From positions 174,724 to 209,011 of the forward strand of contig KQ965820.1 in the NCBI GenBank assembly GCA_001574975.1: DNA of 34,288 bases, in the 5' to 3' direction. The translations under genes were made by a program, and so were the position numbers. The stretch is from Gonapodya prolifera JEL478. Lineage: Eukaryota; Monoblepharomycota; Monoblepharidomycetes; Monoblepharidales; Gonapodyaceae. This document shows, in pieces, positions 10,379 through 20,599 of this stretch (its first letter is position 1; each line of letters begins with the position of its first letter). The notes under the pieces are model-generated. The model was not told the DNA's origin. It searched no databases and was given only the letters and a program-made list of their open reading frames with translations.

Positions 10379-10908
10379 CTATGTTGGTTCGGACCAGTGG
10401 TTAAATGATCCGTTTCGTTGTGGTGGACGAGTCTCGGCATCGTTTTTTGCACAAAATTTTGAATATCAGAAGTAGCGCAACTGCGATGACAATGATAACC
10501 TTGGCGAGACGTTCACGTCTCCACGCACAGTCACACGTTCCTCTGGAACGACCAAACTCACCACAATACCAGGTGGTTCATCTTCGTGTACTTTCGCTTC
10601 ATCGTTGTGTTCTGGAGCCCAACGATTGTTGCCGTGTGCGTTCACATTCGTTTTACCAGTGCTGAGTCGTCACTCTGCAGTATCCCGACAAAGCAAAGAC
10701 GTCCACAATTGTGAAACTCCGATTAGTCCACGAGTCTCGAAGCGCCGAATGGAACGCGGCTCTCGGGGGATGAGGAAGAGAAGAAAAGAAGAGTTTGTTT
10801 TGGTTGAAAGGAGGCTGCGGTCAGTCGGTGTCCCTAATTTATCCATCCGAAACATATCCTTTACTCGGTCGCTGCCATCGCTCAGTTCCCGTGCCACACA
10901 GCTGCGCC
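10379..10908. other. Intergenic stretch with a short hydrophobic minus-strand frame
   Basis: No complete gene was seen. The minus strand near 10500-10440 reads a hydrophobic segment followed by basic residues (KVIIVIAVALLLIFKILCKK), like a single membrane anchor. Another minus frame at about 10650-10500 is coding-like and acidic. They could not be joined into a convincing model. The last 150 bp should hold the promoter of the downstream acetyltransferase gene. Confidence 0.3.
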
Positions 10909-11914
10909 ATGTCTTCCGCATACGGCGTCATCACACGTCCCTCCGCCACAGTCGATCTGTCCACTATCCTTCCCGTCCACGCATCTCTTCGCGAACTTCT
11001 TAACCTCGAGATCCGCGATGGCGAGACGTACCCGCAGGAGACGGAGCTCGATCCACAGCGGTTTTCGGCGTACTTCCTGTCCTACGACGCGTTTGCCGCA
11101 CGGGATGCAAGTAGTGGAGAGCTCTTGGGCTGTTTTTACATCAAGCCGAAGTTTCCAGGGAGGTGCTCGCATGTGAGGTTCCCAAGTCTCGTGGCACTTG
11201 AGAGGATTGCAATCACGAAATAACAATTCGGATTCGACCCAGATATGCAGCGCTGGGTTCCTCTCCATGCCGGCGCACCGGAATCGTTTGGGGTGGGAAG
11301 AGCAGTGAGCCGGGGTGGGGGAGGGAAGTCAAGTGACGGAGGCCCAAGTGTGAAGCTCCACCGGAGACAGCAAGAGGCGAACACCCCGCAGAGAGGAGGA
11401 CCCATCCCGGAGCGATATCGAGGCTTAAATGCGAAGCCTTGACCGGCGCTAGCAAAGGACAGGAGCGGAGCGAGGCATCTGTCCGAGGGGTCTGTCCCAC
11501 ACGGAGAGAGCATATCTATCGCGGAGCGATTTCCTCCGCTGGAGGCGTATATCCCACACGGAGGGAACATCAAGTTCCGACGCGGAAGTTCCATTTGACC
11601 TTGGCCTTTTTCTTGTCCCACCTCATTCTCCCACTCCACCCCCTTCTCCCACCCGCCAGCTCCACATCGCCTTCCTCCTCCTCGCACCCACCCTCGGCTA
11701 CCGCGCATCCATGTTCAACCTCGTCTTCGAATCCAACGAGGCCTCCGTCCGTCACAGGCGTTCGTTCGGGTTCAGAGAGATTGGGCGCGTGCCCGAGGCG
11801 GGAAGACTCAAGGTTGGACCGGGGGGAAGTGAGGTGTGGGTCGATGCGATACAGTTCTATTATGATTTTATCGGGTGGGAGCAGGGAGGTGTGAATGCAA
11901 AGCAGGGACGGTGA
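10909..11914 (+). pseudogene. GNAT-family N-acetyltransferase, frameshifted
   Basis: Exons 10909-11172, 11243-11304 and 11660-11914 rebuild a GNAT protein that would transfer an acetyl group from acetyl-CoA to an amine. Exon 1 ends RCSH and joins in phase to ICSAGFLSMPAHRNR, the strand just before the acetyl-CoA loop. The loop itself (GVGRA) is present in exon 2 but one base out of frame: TTGGG separates CGT from GTG where three or six bases are needed. Exon 3 continues LHIAFLLLAPTLGYRASMFN and VFESNEASVR, the motif-B region, then FYYDF. So the coding frame is broken exactly in the cofactor-binding motif. A sequencing error is possible in this draft. The second intron is 355 bp, four to six times longer than neighbours, and filled with short palindromes. 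Confidence 0.75.
11305..11659. repeat. Intron packed with short hairpins
   Basis: The second intron of the GNAT gene contains several perfect short inverted repeats: AGGCTT/AAGCCT (11421-11439, with GCGAAGC at 11431-11437), GGACAG/CTGTCC (11457-11484), ATCGC/GCGAT (11518-11530), GGAAC/GTTCC (11564-11578) and TTCC/GGAA (11575-11587). TCCCACACGGAG-type blocks recur at about 11494 and 11552. The palindromes vary in stem but share GCGGAGC- or GCGAAGC-like cores, as in the elements at 7.7 and 31.6 kb. It probably represents serial insertion of small repeat units into an intron. Confidence 0.65.
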
Positions 11915-12210
11915 CGTTGGTGACTGTGACTTTTTTTTTTGTGACTTCCTCACCCGTCCATACCTTTTCTTTCCGCCACGATGACAACGGGCTATTACTG
12001 TGTAGTGCCAGAGCTTTTGAATAGACTTGAGTAGACGAAGGCGAAACCGAGAATGGGGTGACCCGCCAAAGACGGAGGAATTTGAATCAATTAAACGTTC
12101 TTGCATCGCTTAAAGAAATTGGAAGACACGTATCATATCCGTATATTTATGTTTTTTCCTCGCCTTGGCAGAAGGACTGTGGCCAAACGAAAGTTGTGTG
12201 GGAGGGTGAG
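11915..12210. other. Intergenic region upstream of the Zn2Cys6 regulator
   Basis: About 300 bp with no gene. A run of ten T lies at about 11931-11940. A TATA-like box is at 12142-12148, 63 bp before the last of its bases reaches the ATG at 12211. Confidence 0.5.
12142..12148 (+). promoter_or_regulatory. TATA-like box of the Zn2Cys6 regulator gene
   Basis: TATATTT about 65 bp before the ATG at 12211, in an AT-rich stretch. Predicted from sequence and position only. Confidence 0.4.
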
Positions 12211-14889
12211 ATGGAAAGCACTTATGCAGGCGGGGGAGCTGAGCGGGTACGCTTCAATCGCTCGAGTTGTGGCCGTCGCGGTGGAACGAATCACCCGCTC
12301 CTGTCTCCTTGATTGATTCAAGAGTGGCAAACGCAAGAGAGGCTCCAAAGCCTGCGACACTTGCTCTCGAAGAAAGGTCCGATGCGAAGGGGGGCAGCCT
12401 TGCATCAACTGTAGGCAGAACGGAGTAGATTGCACGTGGGAGAAATCGTCTCTGAAGGTGAGAGGGACATTGGTTTGAACCCAGAATCACCATCTCTGTA
12501 TCCGCATGCTCCCTCGATCAGCGGGGGCCTAAAAAGGGCCAACCATCGCCCTTCTTCCGAAAGCTGAAGCGGCTTGAAGCACTCGTCGCGGCGTCTCTGA
12601 ATGCCAATGCGAGTCTTGCCGATGAGGCGACGCTGAGCAGCTTCAGCGGAACCACTGATCTTGACCGGCTTCTCGCCATTTTGGACACCTCCCCATCTGA
12701 CGCTACTCAATCTCAACATGCTCCCGACATTACGATCGACCCCGGGATGAATCTCTACATTCCCGAGTTGCTTGGGACGTTCGCATCTCCAGGACCCAAC
12801 TTTCCCCTCTTGGAAAAGGAACTTCACAACTCCTTTTTTGCCCCTGATACCATTGCGTGGCCACCTGCTGGCTTACCTCGGCTTCAGGATGGTGGACGAG
12901 CGCTGTTTGGAGTGGATTCAGTTGCGCCGGAGGAGGTGGGGAGTACCTTCCACTTCGAACAGGGAGCGGATGACGCTGAAGCGTCCCCAAGTGTTAATTC
13001 TGACGGTTCGACTCTGGACAGGACGGGGACAGACCAAAGGACGTCTCCCCCAAATCCCAGTCCGAGTTTGGAGGAAGACGCATCAGAACGGAAGGGGATA
13101 ACGGGACTCCCGGAAGGACTTGAGCATCTGCTGCTCTACAGTTACTTGAAATATGTCACGCCACAAATTCCAATCCTCCACGTGCAAACAATTGTGCGAG
13201 AGTATGTCGGTCGTCGTCTCGAAAAGGTGTTACTGCTGTGGTAAGTTCCCCACAGTGAAGAAGGCAAAGGGGAGACGTTCACGGCAATTTAGTATGTTCG
13301 CGCCTTCAGCGACCTATGTCACTGATTCCCGGCTTCATCCAGAATTCATCTTCGAAATGGCCCATGCAGAGTTCAATGCACGCCTGGAAGAGGGACCTTC
13401 GCTCACGTTGATGCAATGCATCTTGCTTCTCAATTTTTGCACAGCAATTGCTAGCTCACGTGGGTCTATGACGTGGATGTATTCCGGAATGGCAGTGCGG
13501 ATGGCATATGAACTGGACCTTAACGTGGACCCCGACGATTTGGCGAATGGTACCTTGAATTCTACACCAACGATTCTCTTGGCTTACGCCACCCGTGATG
13601 GGACAGTCCAGGACGCGAAGCGGTGGAATTGGATCGAGAAAGAGACCCGTCGCAGACTATGGTGGGCAGTCTATGTTCTTGACAAACATGGCGCGCTTAT
13701 CTCATCGCGTGGATCAATGATTCGGGAGAGTGAAATTCGCACTCGATTGCCTTGCCATCAAATCCTTTGGGAAGCTATTGCGCAACACTGCCCTGGACAA
13801 GGGAATGGCAGTGTGGTATTGGGAGCGAGCGTTGCTGATGTGTTGGTGCTTGCGGAGGCACGGCTGCCGGAACTTCGAGGTTGGCCAGAGTGCGTAGTGG
13901 TGGACGAGATCCACATGAGTTGGGAAGATGTGTTGCTCCGGATGCCTGAGACAATGGCGGCGAGATTGAAAGTAGAGGACTTCGACGGTCCTGGACTCAA
14001 TGCCGATGTCGCTCCCACTCTGGGCTGGTCAAGACTCACTCACGACGTACGTCTGACGCTTGACCGGTCCCGACCAGGAATGGTCTCGTTCCCAGAGAGG
14101 AGCGACCCGTTTGCGTGGGTCATCATTCTGGAGAACATTTTTGGCATGGTAAGCGGATCTTTCAGCGAATTTGATCTTGATCAATTCAATTCCATTGTCA
14201 ATTTTAAGGTGGCTGAGTTCCAGTCGGACTGTCTTGCTAAAGCCATCGATGTCTTTCGCCAGCCGGCAACAGTGGAAGAACAAGCAGCGGTCACTCGACT
14301 TCGCCACCTTGACCAGACCCTCAGTGACTGGCAGCGAAGTCTGCCTGCGTGGAGTGTTCACTTTACAGATGGATTCTCTGAAGCTTTAATTGGGAACACA
14401 TCTGCTGTCACGGGAATATCTCCTTCTCATGTGCAGAAGCTTGAACGCCCCGCATTCTTCTTGCTCTACTTGCAGATACTGTTTCGCGCTGCTTGTATTG
14501 CTCTCCACCGACCGCCCGACATTTTGACAATTGCACGTAATGAGTATTGGATCCGAAGTGAGAGCTTCGTCGTCGCCTGCGTTCATGCGGACGAAATGTC
14601 TAAGCTGGTGGAGCTTGCCATGGTGCACGATGAGAATTTGACCTTTTTGGCTCCGTTTGCGGGCTATTGCATCTTTCAAAGTGCAGTGGTACAGCTCGTC
14701 CAACTGAAAGCGTTGGGAATTCCATCTTCAGTTTCTTTGTTGTCACCTGATTTGATTGAGCAAACGAATTGGAGAATTCGGATCATAATACGGGCACTGG
14801 AACTGATGGGGAAGCGATGGAAGAACGCCAAAAAGTTGGCGGGATTGGTGGAAAGCTTGTCCAGAACAATTGTCCATATGCATAGTTAA
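12211..14889 (+). CDS. Zn2Cys6 fungal transcription factor, 4 exons, 828 aa
   Basis: Nuclear DNA-binding regulator. Exons 12211-12246, 12323-12457, 12522-13240, 13293-14889; introns 76, 64 and 52 bp, all in phase. The binuclear zinc cluster is complete: Cys23, 26, 33, 39, 42, 49 in CDTCSRRKVRC and CINCRQNGVDC, preceded by basic KRKRGSK. The cluster and RGPKKG linker are on small early exons, so they are easily lost if only the long open frame is annotated. A linker helix (RKLKRLEALVAASL) follows. The middle holds a fungal-specific TF domain with YVTPQIPILH, VLLLCMFAPSATYV and RRRLWWAVYVLD (about 416-427). The region at residues 190-265 is acidic and low in complexity. It lies directly upstream of the S58 peptidase and BKACE genes on the same strand and may control them; this is inference. 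Confidence 0.92.
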
Positions 14890-15025
14890 ATTTTGAGTTA
14901 AAATTTGAAATTGAAGAGGAATCCCCCATTTTGTACATTACATGCTGAGTAAGTGGGACTGTGGTGAAGTCGGGCCGAGGTCAACCGTGAATCATTCCAG
15001 GCATCAATCGTCCTCCACAGCTGCC

Positions 15026-17012
15026 ATGCCTCCCAAAGCGCGTGCACGCGAAGTTTTCAAGGATCTCAAGTACTTCAACGGCGTGCCAGGTGCGATCGGC
15101 CCTCGATTCTACTGCCGCGCTTGCCTCGACGGTTTCACTTACACTTCAATTAGGCACGCACAACGCCATCACCGACGGTAAACGCCCCCATCTCGTCTCA
15201 CTTCACCTTTCCTTATCACCTTTCACCTTATCGAACCCTTGTCGTGGGCCCCGCAGTCCCCGGAGTCTCGGTCGGGTTTTGTAACGTCCGCAAGACGCTG
15301 TCCAAAGCGGACGGCACGCCTGACTACACGCTGCGTGTCGGCGAGGGGCCTATCATCACGGGCGTGACTGCGATTCTGCCACGNCCAAAGGAGCAAGCGC
15401 CGTTGCCGGTTCTGTGAGTGCTAGTGACCGGTTGGGTGAAAGTGACTCTGATGAGAATCGNNNNATGGCAGCGCCGGGATATTTTCGTTTAATGGGAATG
15501 GAGAGCTTACGGGCTCGCACTGGATCGAAGAAGCGGGGCAAGTGAGTTCTTTGNNNNNNNNNNNNNNNNNNNNNNNNNNNNNNNNNNNNNNNNNNNNNNN
15601 NNNNNNNNNNNNNNNNNNNNNNNNNNNNNNNNNNNNNNNNNNNNNNNNNNNNNNNNNNNNNNNNNNNNNNNNNNNNNNNCGTAGCACTTTATGTTTGATT
15701 CGGCCACACTCCAGGTGTTTGTCGCGATAGTTCCACCAAGTGGCTGGTGAAGAACTTCAAACACAAACTGTGAGTCTCGTTTGCCCTCATTACGGAGGCC
15801 GCATCAAGTTGTGACCGTCCCTCAGTCCGGATATATTTTGGCACATGCCAGTCGCGGGCGAGGTAGGCTTTCACCAATGTTCTTAATCGCTAGACACATA
15901 ATCACTGATCAGAATCTGGCACTAGACGGTGAGCTTTTACAAGTATGGGACAACGCAGCGAGTTACGTCATCGCTTCACTCCGGCGTCCGATTAGTGGGA
16001 CGGCTGGCTCAACGACCTTAACGGCTTCCACGTCAAAGAGGAGCACGTCTTTTCCGCCATCGATGCCGCCGCGAGCGGGCCTGTCCAGGAAGGTTCGGTG
16101 GGTGGAGGAAGTGGGATGATCAACTACGAGTTCAAAGGAGGTGAAGCACCAGTCCATGGCGTGCAGGTTTTGTGCGTCATGAACAAACCCAACTATCCTC
16201 CACAGGATCGGGAACGTCCTCAAGGGTGGTAGACCTGGGCGCCGCAGGGACGTACACTGGTGCGTACGCCACTTTCCTGGTGTCAGACTTGCGATGCCAG
16301 CCGCAACAGAGGCCAATTTCGACGCGGTTGTTTGCGCTTGCAGTTGGGGTCTTTCTACAAGCAAACTTTGGCCGCCGAGAGCAGCTCGTGATCGCGGGTG
16401 TTCCTGTGGGGAGGAAGTTCCCGTTGACGACCGACGCCAATCCATACTCTGCGTCGACGTCGAAGGTAGAGGTCGGATCCCAGGGGAATGGGTCGTTGAT
16501 AGCGATTTTGGGGACGGATGCGCCTTTGGTGAGCTCAGTTGGAGTCTGGAAAGGGAAATTTGTGTGGGGCACATTGAAGTGTGTTTTGGGTTAGGTTCCG
16601 CATCAACTGAAACGCTTAGCGCGCCGCATTCCCATTGGAGTCGCACGGACTGGAACATCTGGTGATAACGGATCAGGTGACGTGTGCGTACTCCCTCAAG
16701 TTCCCAGTTCTGTCTTTCGAGCATCTTGTGTAACCTTTCTTCGCCGACAGGTTCCTTGCATTCACTACTGCAAACGCGGAATCACTTGCCCCAGGCAAAG
16801 ACGCAGCGGAGCTCGCCACCGTCAAAATGCTTCCGGACAAATTCATGGATCCGCTGTTTGAGGCGGTCGCGGAGGTGGTGGAAGAAGCGATCCTGAACGT
16901 CCTTTGCGCCGGAGAAACGACGATTGGACGTGACGGGCATGTGGTGCCGGAAATGCCTATTGACGCCGTGCTGGACTACATGAAGGCGTTGGGACGCGAT
17001 AAGTGGAACTAA
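15026..17012 (+). CDS. Peptidase family S58 (DmpA/BapA-type aminopeptidase), ~12 exons, gap inside
   Basis: An Ntn-type serine hydrolase that releases N-terminal amino acids (D-, L- or beta-amino acids in characterised bacterial members) after self-cleavage. Exons: 15026-15089, 15154-15177 (24 nt), 15257-15413, 15472-15541, one lost in the N gap, 15715-15769, 15826-15862, 15996-16140, 16206-16259, 16344-16528, 16595-16683, 16751-17012. Conserved blocks: THNAITDVPGVSVGF, GEGPIITGVTAILPR, FNGNGELTGSHWIEEAGQ, DGWLNDLNGFHVKEEHVFSA, GGSGTSSR, QANFGRREQLVIAGVPVGR, GNGSLIAILGTDAPL, RTGTSGDNGSGDVFLAFTTA, GRDGHVVPEMP. The probable nucleophile is the Ser of GNG-SLIAIL (family knowledge). The gap should hold the TNT-x-VG block. 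Exon 15826-15862 is weakly supported: it reads MPVAGE where the family has PVVAET. The intron after it is 133 bp. Everything else fits an intact gene. Confidence 0.85.
15554..15679. other. Assembly gap of 126 N
   Basis: A run of N interrupts the fourth intron of the S58 peptidase gene and hides one exon. Exon 15472-15541 ends in phase 0 and exon 15715-15769 begins with two bases of a codon, so the missing exon must supply one extra base (length 1 modulo 3). Confidence 0.98.
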
Positions 17013-17057
17013 CTTATGAATGCGTTTGAGATGAGATTCTAGATGGTCGAAAAGAAA

Positions 17058-17064
17058 TTATATA
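17058..17064 (+). promoter_or_regulatory. TATA-like box of the BKACE gene
   Basis: TTATATA about 90 bp before the ATG at 17151 and only about 45 bp after the S58 stop codon. The two genes therefore seem to have separate promoters despite being only 138 bp apart. Confidence 0.35.
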
Positions 17065-17150
17065 GGTGCCGTGGAGAAAGAAGAAGTCGACTTTCCAAAC
17101 TGAGAATGAATGAATGAGTCAGCTTCATACTTCGCTCGCACCACACTACC

Positions 17151-18463
17151 ATGCCCCGCTCGGAAAAACCCTGGCTGGAGGTCGCTGTGAACGGCAGCTG
17201 GACGCGCAAGGTACCCTTCCCCCATCGTCATCCTCGATCGGCTCGTTCACTCCGGACTCCGAAACCACACCTCCGATCGACGGGCAATGACACCGTTTGG
17301 CGCAGGTCCAGCCAGGCAGACCAATCACAGTCGACGAAATCGTCCGAGAGAGCGTGGAATGTGCGAAGCTGGGCGCGTCGGTGAGTCGTGTTCCTCCTTG
17401 CAGCCGACTACGGTCGTCCCCGCCCACACCTCTTTTATCCCCCCTCTGTGCCGAATTGATCATCCACATGCACGCGTACGATGCAGCTTGGGGAGTGCAG
17501 AAGGACGATCCTGACCTCTACGCCGCCATTTTCCGAGGGTGAGTTCACCCACACCACATGCATGCCCGTCGGATACCGACAAACCCCCAACAGCATCATT
17601 TCCCAGGTAGACTGCATATGCTACCCTACGGTGCCCACGGGCGCGCGGCGGTTTGAGGCCGTGCAGGATTTGGCGAGACGAGGGGCCCTGGAGTGGTGCA
17701 CGCTGGATCCGGGGAGCTGCAACTATGAGCGGAATCTGCGCCAGATGGTTGCAGAGGAGCGATGTTACTGACTTAGGTGCTCGTGATGGGAAGGGTCTCG
17801 CGAGGATGACATTTCTTGTGGGAAGTCGGGCTTCGGGTACAGTAAGTTGTGGGACACGAGTTGCTCCAAACATACGAGGAAACTAAGCACTTTTCTTCCG
17901 CTTCCGAACAGTATGGAACGAGGATCACATCAAGGACGCCTACAAAATGTGTTTCGACCACCGCATCCACCCCTGTAAGCACTGACACCATCCTCGCGCA
18001 CGCCAACGGTCCGCTTACCTCCCTTCCAGCCTTTGCCATATACGAACCCGGCCTCCTCCGCGCTGGCTCAGTCTGGCAAGCGCACCACCCCCAAGCCCCC
18101 ATCCCTATCTACCGGTTCATGCTCTCGTCCCGCTACCTCTGGTCCTTCCCTCCCAAACCCTACGCGCTCCACGCCTACACGTCCCTTCTCGCCGACGAGG
18201 CGCCCGGAATGCCGTGGATGGTCGCCGGACTGGACGTCGACGTGACGCCGCTGGTAGAGGAAACGGTGAACGCAGGGGGTCACGTGAGAGTTGGGTTGGA
18301 GGACGCACCGATGGGGACTAAGATGAGCAACGTGGAGTGGACAAAGGTGGCGGTGGAGAAGATCCAAAACGCTGGGAAGAAGCTGGCGACGGCGAAGGAG
18401 GTGAGGGCGGATTTGAAGGAAATGGAGATGGAATACAGGAGTAGGAAGGGTGCAAGAATATAG
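17151..18463 (+). CDS. BKACE / DUF849 beta-keto acid cleavage enzyme
   Basis: A zinc-dependent enzyme of the Kce type: beta-keto acid plus acetyl-CoA gives acetoacetate plus a CoA ester. Exons 17151-17210, 17306-17538 (see below), 17594-17747, 17805-17841, 17912-17974, 18030-18463. Conserved: PWLEVAVNGSWTRK, IIHMHAYD (metal-binding His-x-His), YPTVPTGARRFEAVQDLARR, WCTLDPGSCNYER, FAIYEPGLLRAG, YRFM, VAGLDVDVTPLV, GGHVRVGLEDAP (Glu of the metal site). Oddity: GTGAGT at 17381 is a strong donor where homologs continue straight to VIHMHAYD, but no AG precedes IIHMH. The 78 nt 17381-17458 has no stop and keeps the frame, adding 26 low-complexity residues (326 aa instead of about 300). The donor at 17748 (GTTGCA) is weak, but its splice restores MDDI..GKSGFGYIW. 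The S58 gene ends 138 bp upstream. Confidence 0.85.
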
Positions 18464-19398
18464 TGATGCCCTCGCTACCCAGTCTGTATGTATTTCGTGA
18501 GCCTTTTCTTACGAGCCCGCAGTAATTGAGTGGCATCACACACTGGTGACTTGACGTGCTGGTGGGTCCCGACTTGACGAGGAAACAACGGCGGGATGCT
18601 TCGTAGAGAGGAGTGGGTTGGGCGAGTACGTGCTGGAGGTTGGATGTTGATGGATGTTGAGAGAATCACGCGGGATTGGTCTGGTCTTGCTCTCAACAGC
18701 CCAAACCACGATTTTGTTGAAAGTGGAGGATTTTGATGTTTTCGGACTCCGATACTACTGTCGGACCAATCAAACACGAGGAATTTGCTACATTATCAGC
18801 TACGCGTACATACAATGCAGACTTTGACTACCGTGACCCGTCCGCTGACGACAATGTCGCCACCCAGGGCACCCCACGGAGAGGGCGGTCACGATGGTGC
18901 CCCAAACCTAGACACTCATATTGATACCGTAGCAGCAGCCCATTCGCCCATGGCGCGGGGTGCAGGTGCGACGTCGACATGAATGCCCGGGCTTCGGTCC
19001 CTCGCCAGACGCCACGCGCTACGCGGTCCTCACCTCCTCCATCCTGCGCAGGTCCTCCTCCGCGTCGCCTGGGTGTCGCGGTCGAGAGCTGTCCTGGTTG
19101 GGCGAATACCAATACCGCAGTGCCATGCCGTTCACCAATGGCGCGGGATGGCCGTGCTTCATCGACATTCGCCTTCCGAGTGACGCGGGACAGATGATTG
19201 GGTGGGGAGATAACGTTTGTGTCGAGTGTGCCGAAGTGTGTTGTGCGGTCCAATTCCGGCTATTTGATGCCCTCCCGCTCAATTAAATACTGCATTTTGT
19301 TTCTCCGACAAATTCTGGAGACGTTCTCGTCTGTACAAAAATTTACTGTATCAATAAGAATTAGTTTTTGGGTCGCTTAAATTTATATCATTGACGAA
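18464..19398. other. Stretch without a supported gene
   Basis: About 0.9 kb. Several frames are open at 18830-19290 on both strands because the region is GC-rich. The plus frame at 18960-19286 contains coding-like text (YQYRSAMPFTNGAGWPCFID), but no family, start or intron pattern could be fixed. It may be a gene relic. An AT-rich part at 19290-19390 probably holds the promoter of the next gene. Confidence 0.35.
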
Positions 19399-19458
19399 GT
19401 GAAGCGTGCGGGGCTGTGGTCGCTGCCTCCATCACGTTCCATTTCTTCATCCACTGCA

Positions 19459-19815
19459 ATGGCTGCGATACAACCCATCAGCCCGCTCAACTCCATCTCC
19501 CACGCGTACCAAACCTCGTCTTCCTTCGCCGAATTCTCCGCAAAGCTCTCCATCACGGACGTGGCATTTTTCGGATTCTTCTTTGCCCTCATAGTCTTCG
19601 CCATCTTGCAGAGCCGATCCAAGGAGAATGTCAAGGATTTGATTCAGGAAGGTCGAATCCGCGGGCCGGCGGGGGCTCAAAAGTCGTCCGGGACGGAGAC
19701 GAAGACGAACGGAAAAGAAAAAACTGCGGAGGGGAAGACACGCGACGACTCTGGAGCGACCTCGGACTCGGGAAAGCCTCGCCAGCGAAAGAACGCCAAA
19801 CCGCCCAAAGTATGA
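19459..19815 (+). CDS. Small single-pass membrane protein, 118 aa, unknown
   Basis: Uninterrupted frame from ATG at 19459 to TGA at 19813-19815. Residues about 32-53 are one hydrophobic segment (ITDVAFFGFFFALIVFAIL). They are followed by QSRSKENVKDLIQEG and a long, charged Lys/Glu/Thr-rich tail ending PRQRKNAKPPKV. The layout (short luminal head, one anchor, basic hydrophilic tail) resembles ER-anchored proteins. The anchor plus KDL.QEG reminds me weakly of the start of cytochrome P450 reductases, but no flavodoxin domain follows. The frame is open 60 bases upstream of the ATG too. No confident family. Confidence 0.5.
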   Translation: MAAIQPISPLNSISHAYQTSSSFAEFSAKLSITDVAFFGFFFALIVFAILQSRSKENVKDLIQEGRIRGPAGAQKSSGTETKTNGKEKTAEGKTRDDSGATSDSGKPRQRKNAKPPKV

Positions 19816-20599
19816 CTTGCCCCATCCGCTGACTGGGTGCGATGCCGGGTGAATTCGTGTTCACACCGGTGAGTTCAAAACTCCTTTTTGGCACGATCCA
19901 TCGGCTATGGACCCGAACGGACGACCAGCGATGATTACAATCTACTTAGTGGAGACGGGGTGATACAAAGTTACACCTTCTGGATGACTACCCCAAACGT
20001 GAACAATCTTTGAGCTGCGATTCGGGCGCGAATTGAACATTTCGAATCGAGAACCATTCGATCTTTCTATCTTTCTAACGCAATGCTCTTTTTTGTGCAG
20101 ATAATTCTTTTTGGGGGCTATTCGCTAATCGGCATCGTGCCTCCGTCTTAAAGTCTTCTTGCTGTTTCTTACTCCGCGGTACTCCTGGCTTCTTCTCCTT
20201 AATCTCTGACGCGTGGTTGTCGGCAAACTGGGGTCCAGTAGTCGTGATTCGCCCTGCCTTGCGTCATTACCAAAGAGTTCTTTCTTACTTCTTTATTATT
20301 TCTTTCGTCTGTACCTCTTCATCTGAACTATTCCATCGGCGCCACCATTGTGAAGGTATGGAGGTGTCGAGTGTATGTGCAATGTCTCCTCGCCCCCAAG
20401 TTTTGAAGTTCAAAAGACCACATGTCGTCGTCGGAGATCCTCCTTCCCACATCGTTTACTTTTACGTGCACTGCGATGTTCTAATGTGTAGATAACGTTA
20501 CGTGATATGGTACGTTGTACGTATCCCCCCGGCTTTCAGAAGACGAAAAGTCCCAATAAGGCGAATCCCCAAAATCGTTCATGTCCATCGTGATCGAGC
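19816..20599. other. Intergenic stretch, nothing recognised
   Basis: About 0.8 kb between the small membrane protein (+) and the F-box gene (-), so both 3' ends face it. A 92-codon plus frame at 20217-20495 has no protein-like features. No RNA gene or repeat seen. Confidence 0.45.

Noticed and set aside
13153-13292. Treating the long open frame starting at 13153 as the whole transcription factor gene
   Set aside because: Its first 47 codons are exon-3 bases in the wrong frame plus an intron; splicing 13240 to 13293 gives VLLLCMFAPSATYV and connects to the zinc cluster upstream.
18828-19253. Minus-strand 141-codon frame and overlapping plus frames
   Set aside because: Competing frames on both strands, no splice pattern, no family; kept only as an unresolved stretch.
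20217-20495. 92-codon plus-strand frame
   Set aside because: No protein-like pattern, start context or splice support; lies between two gene ends.
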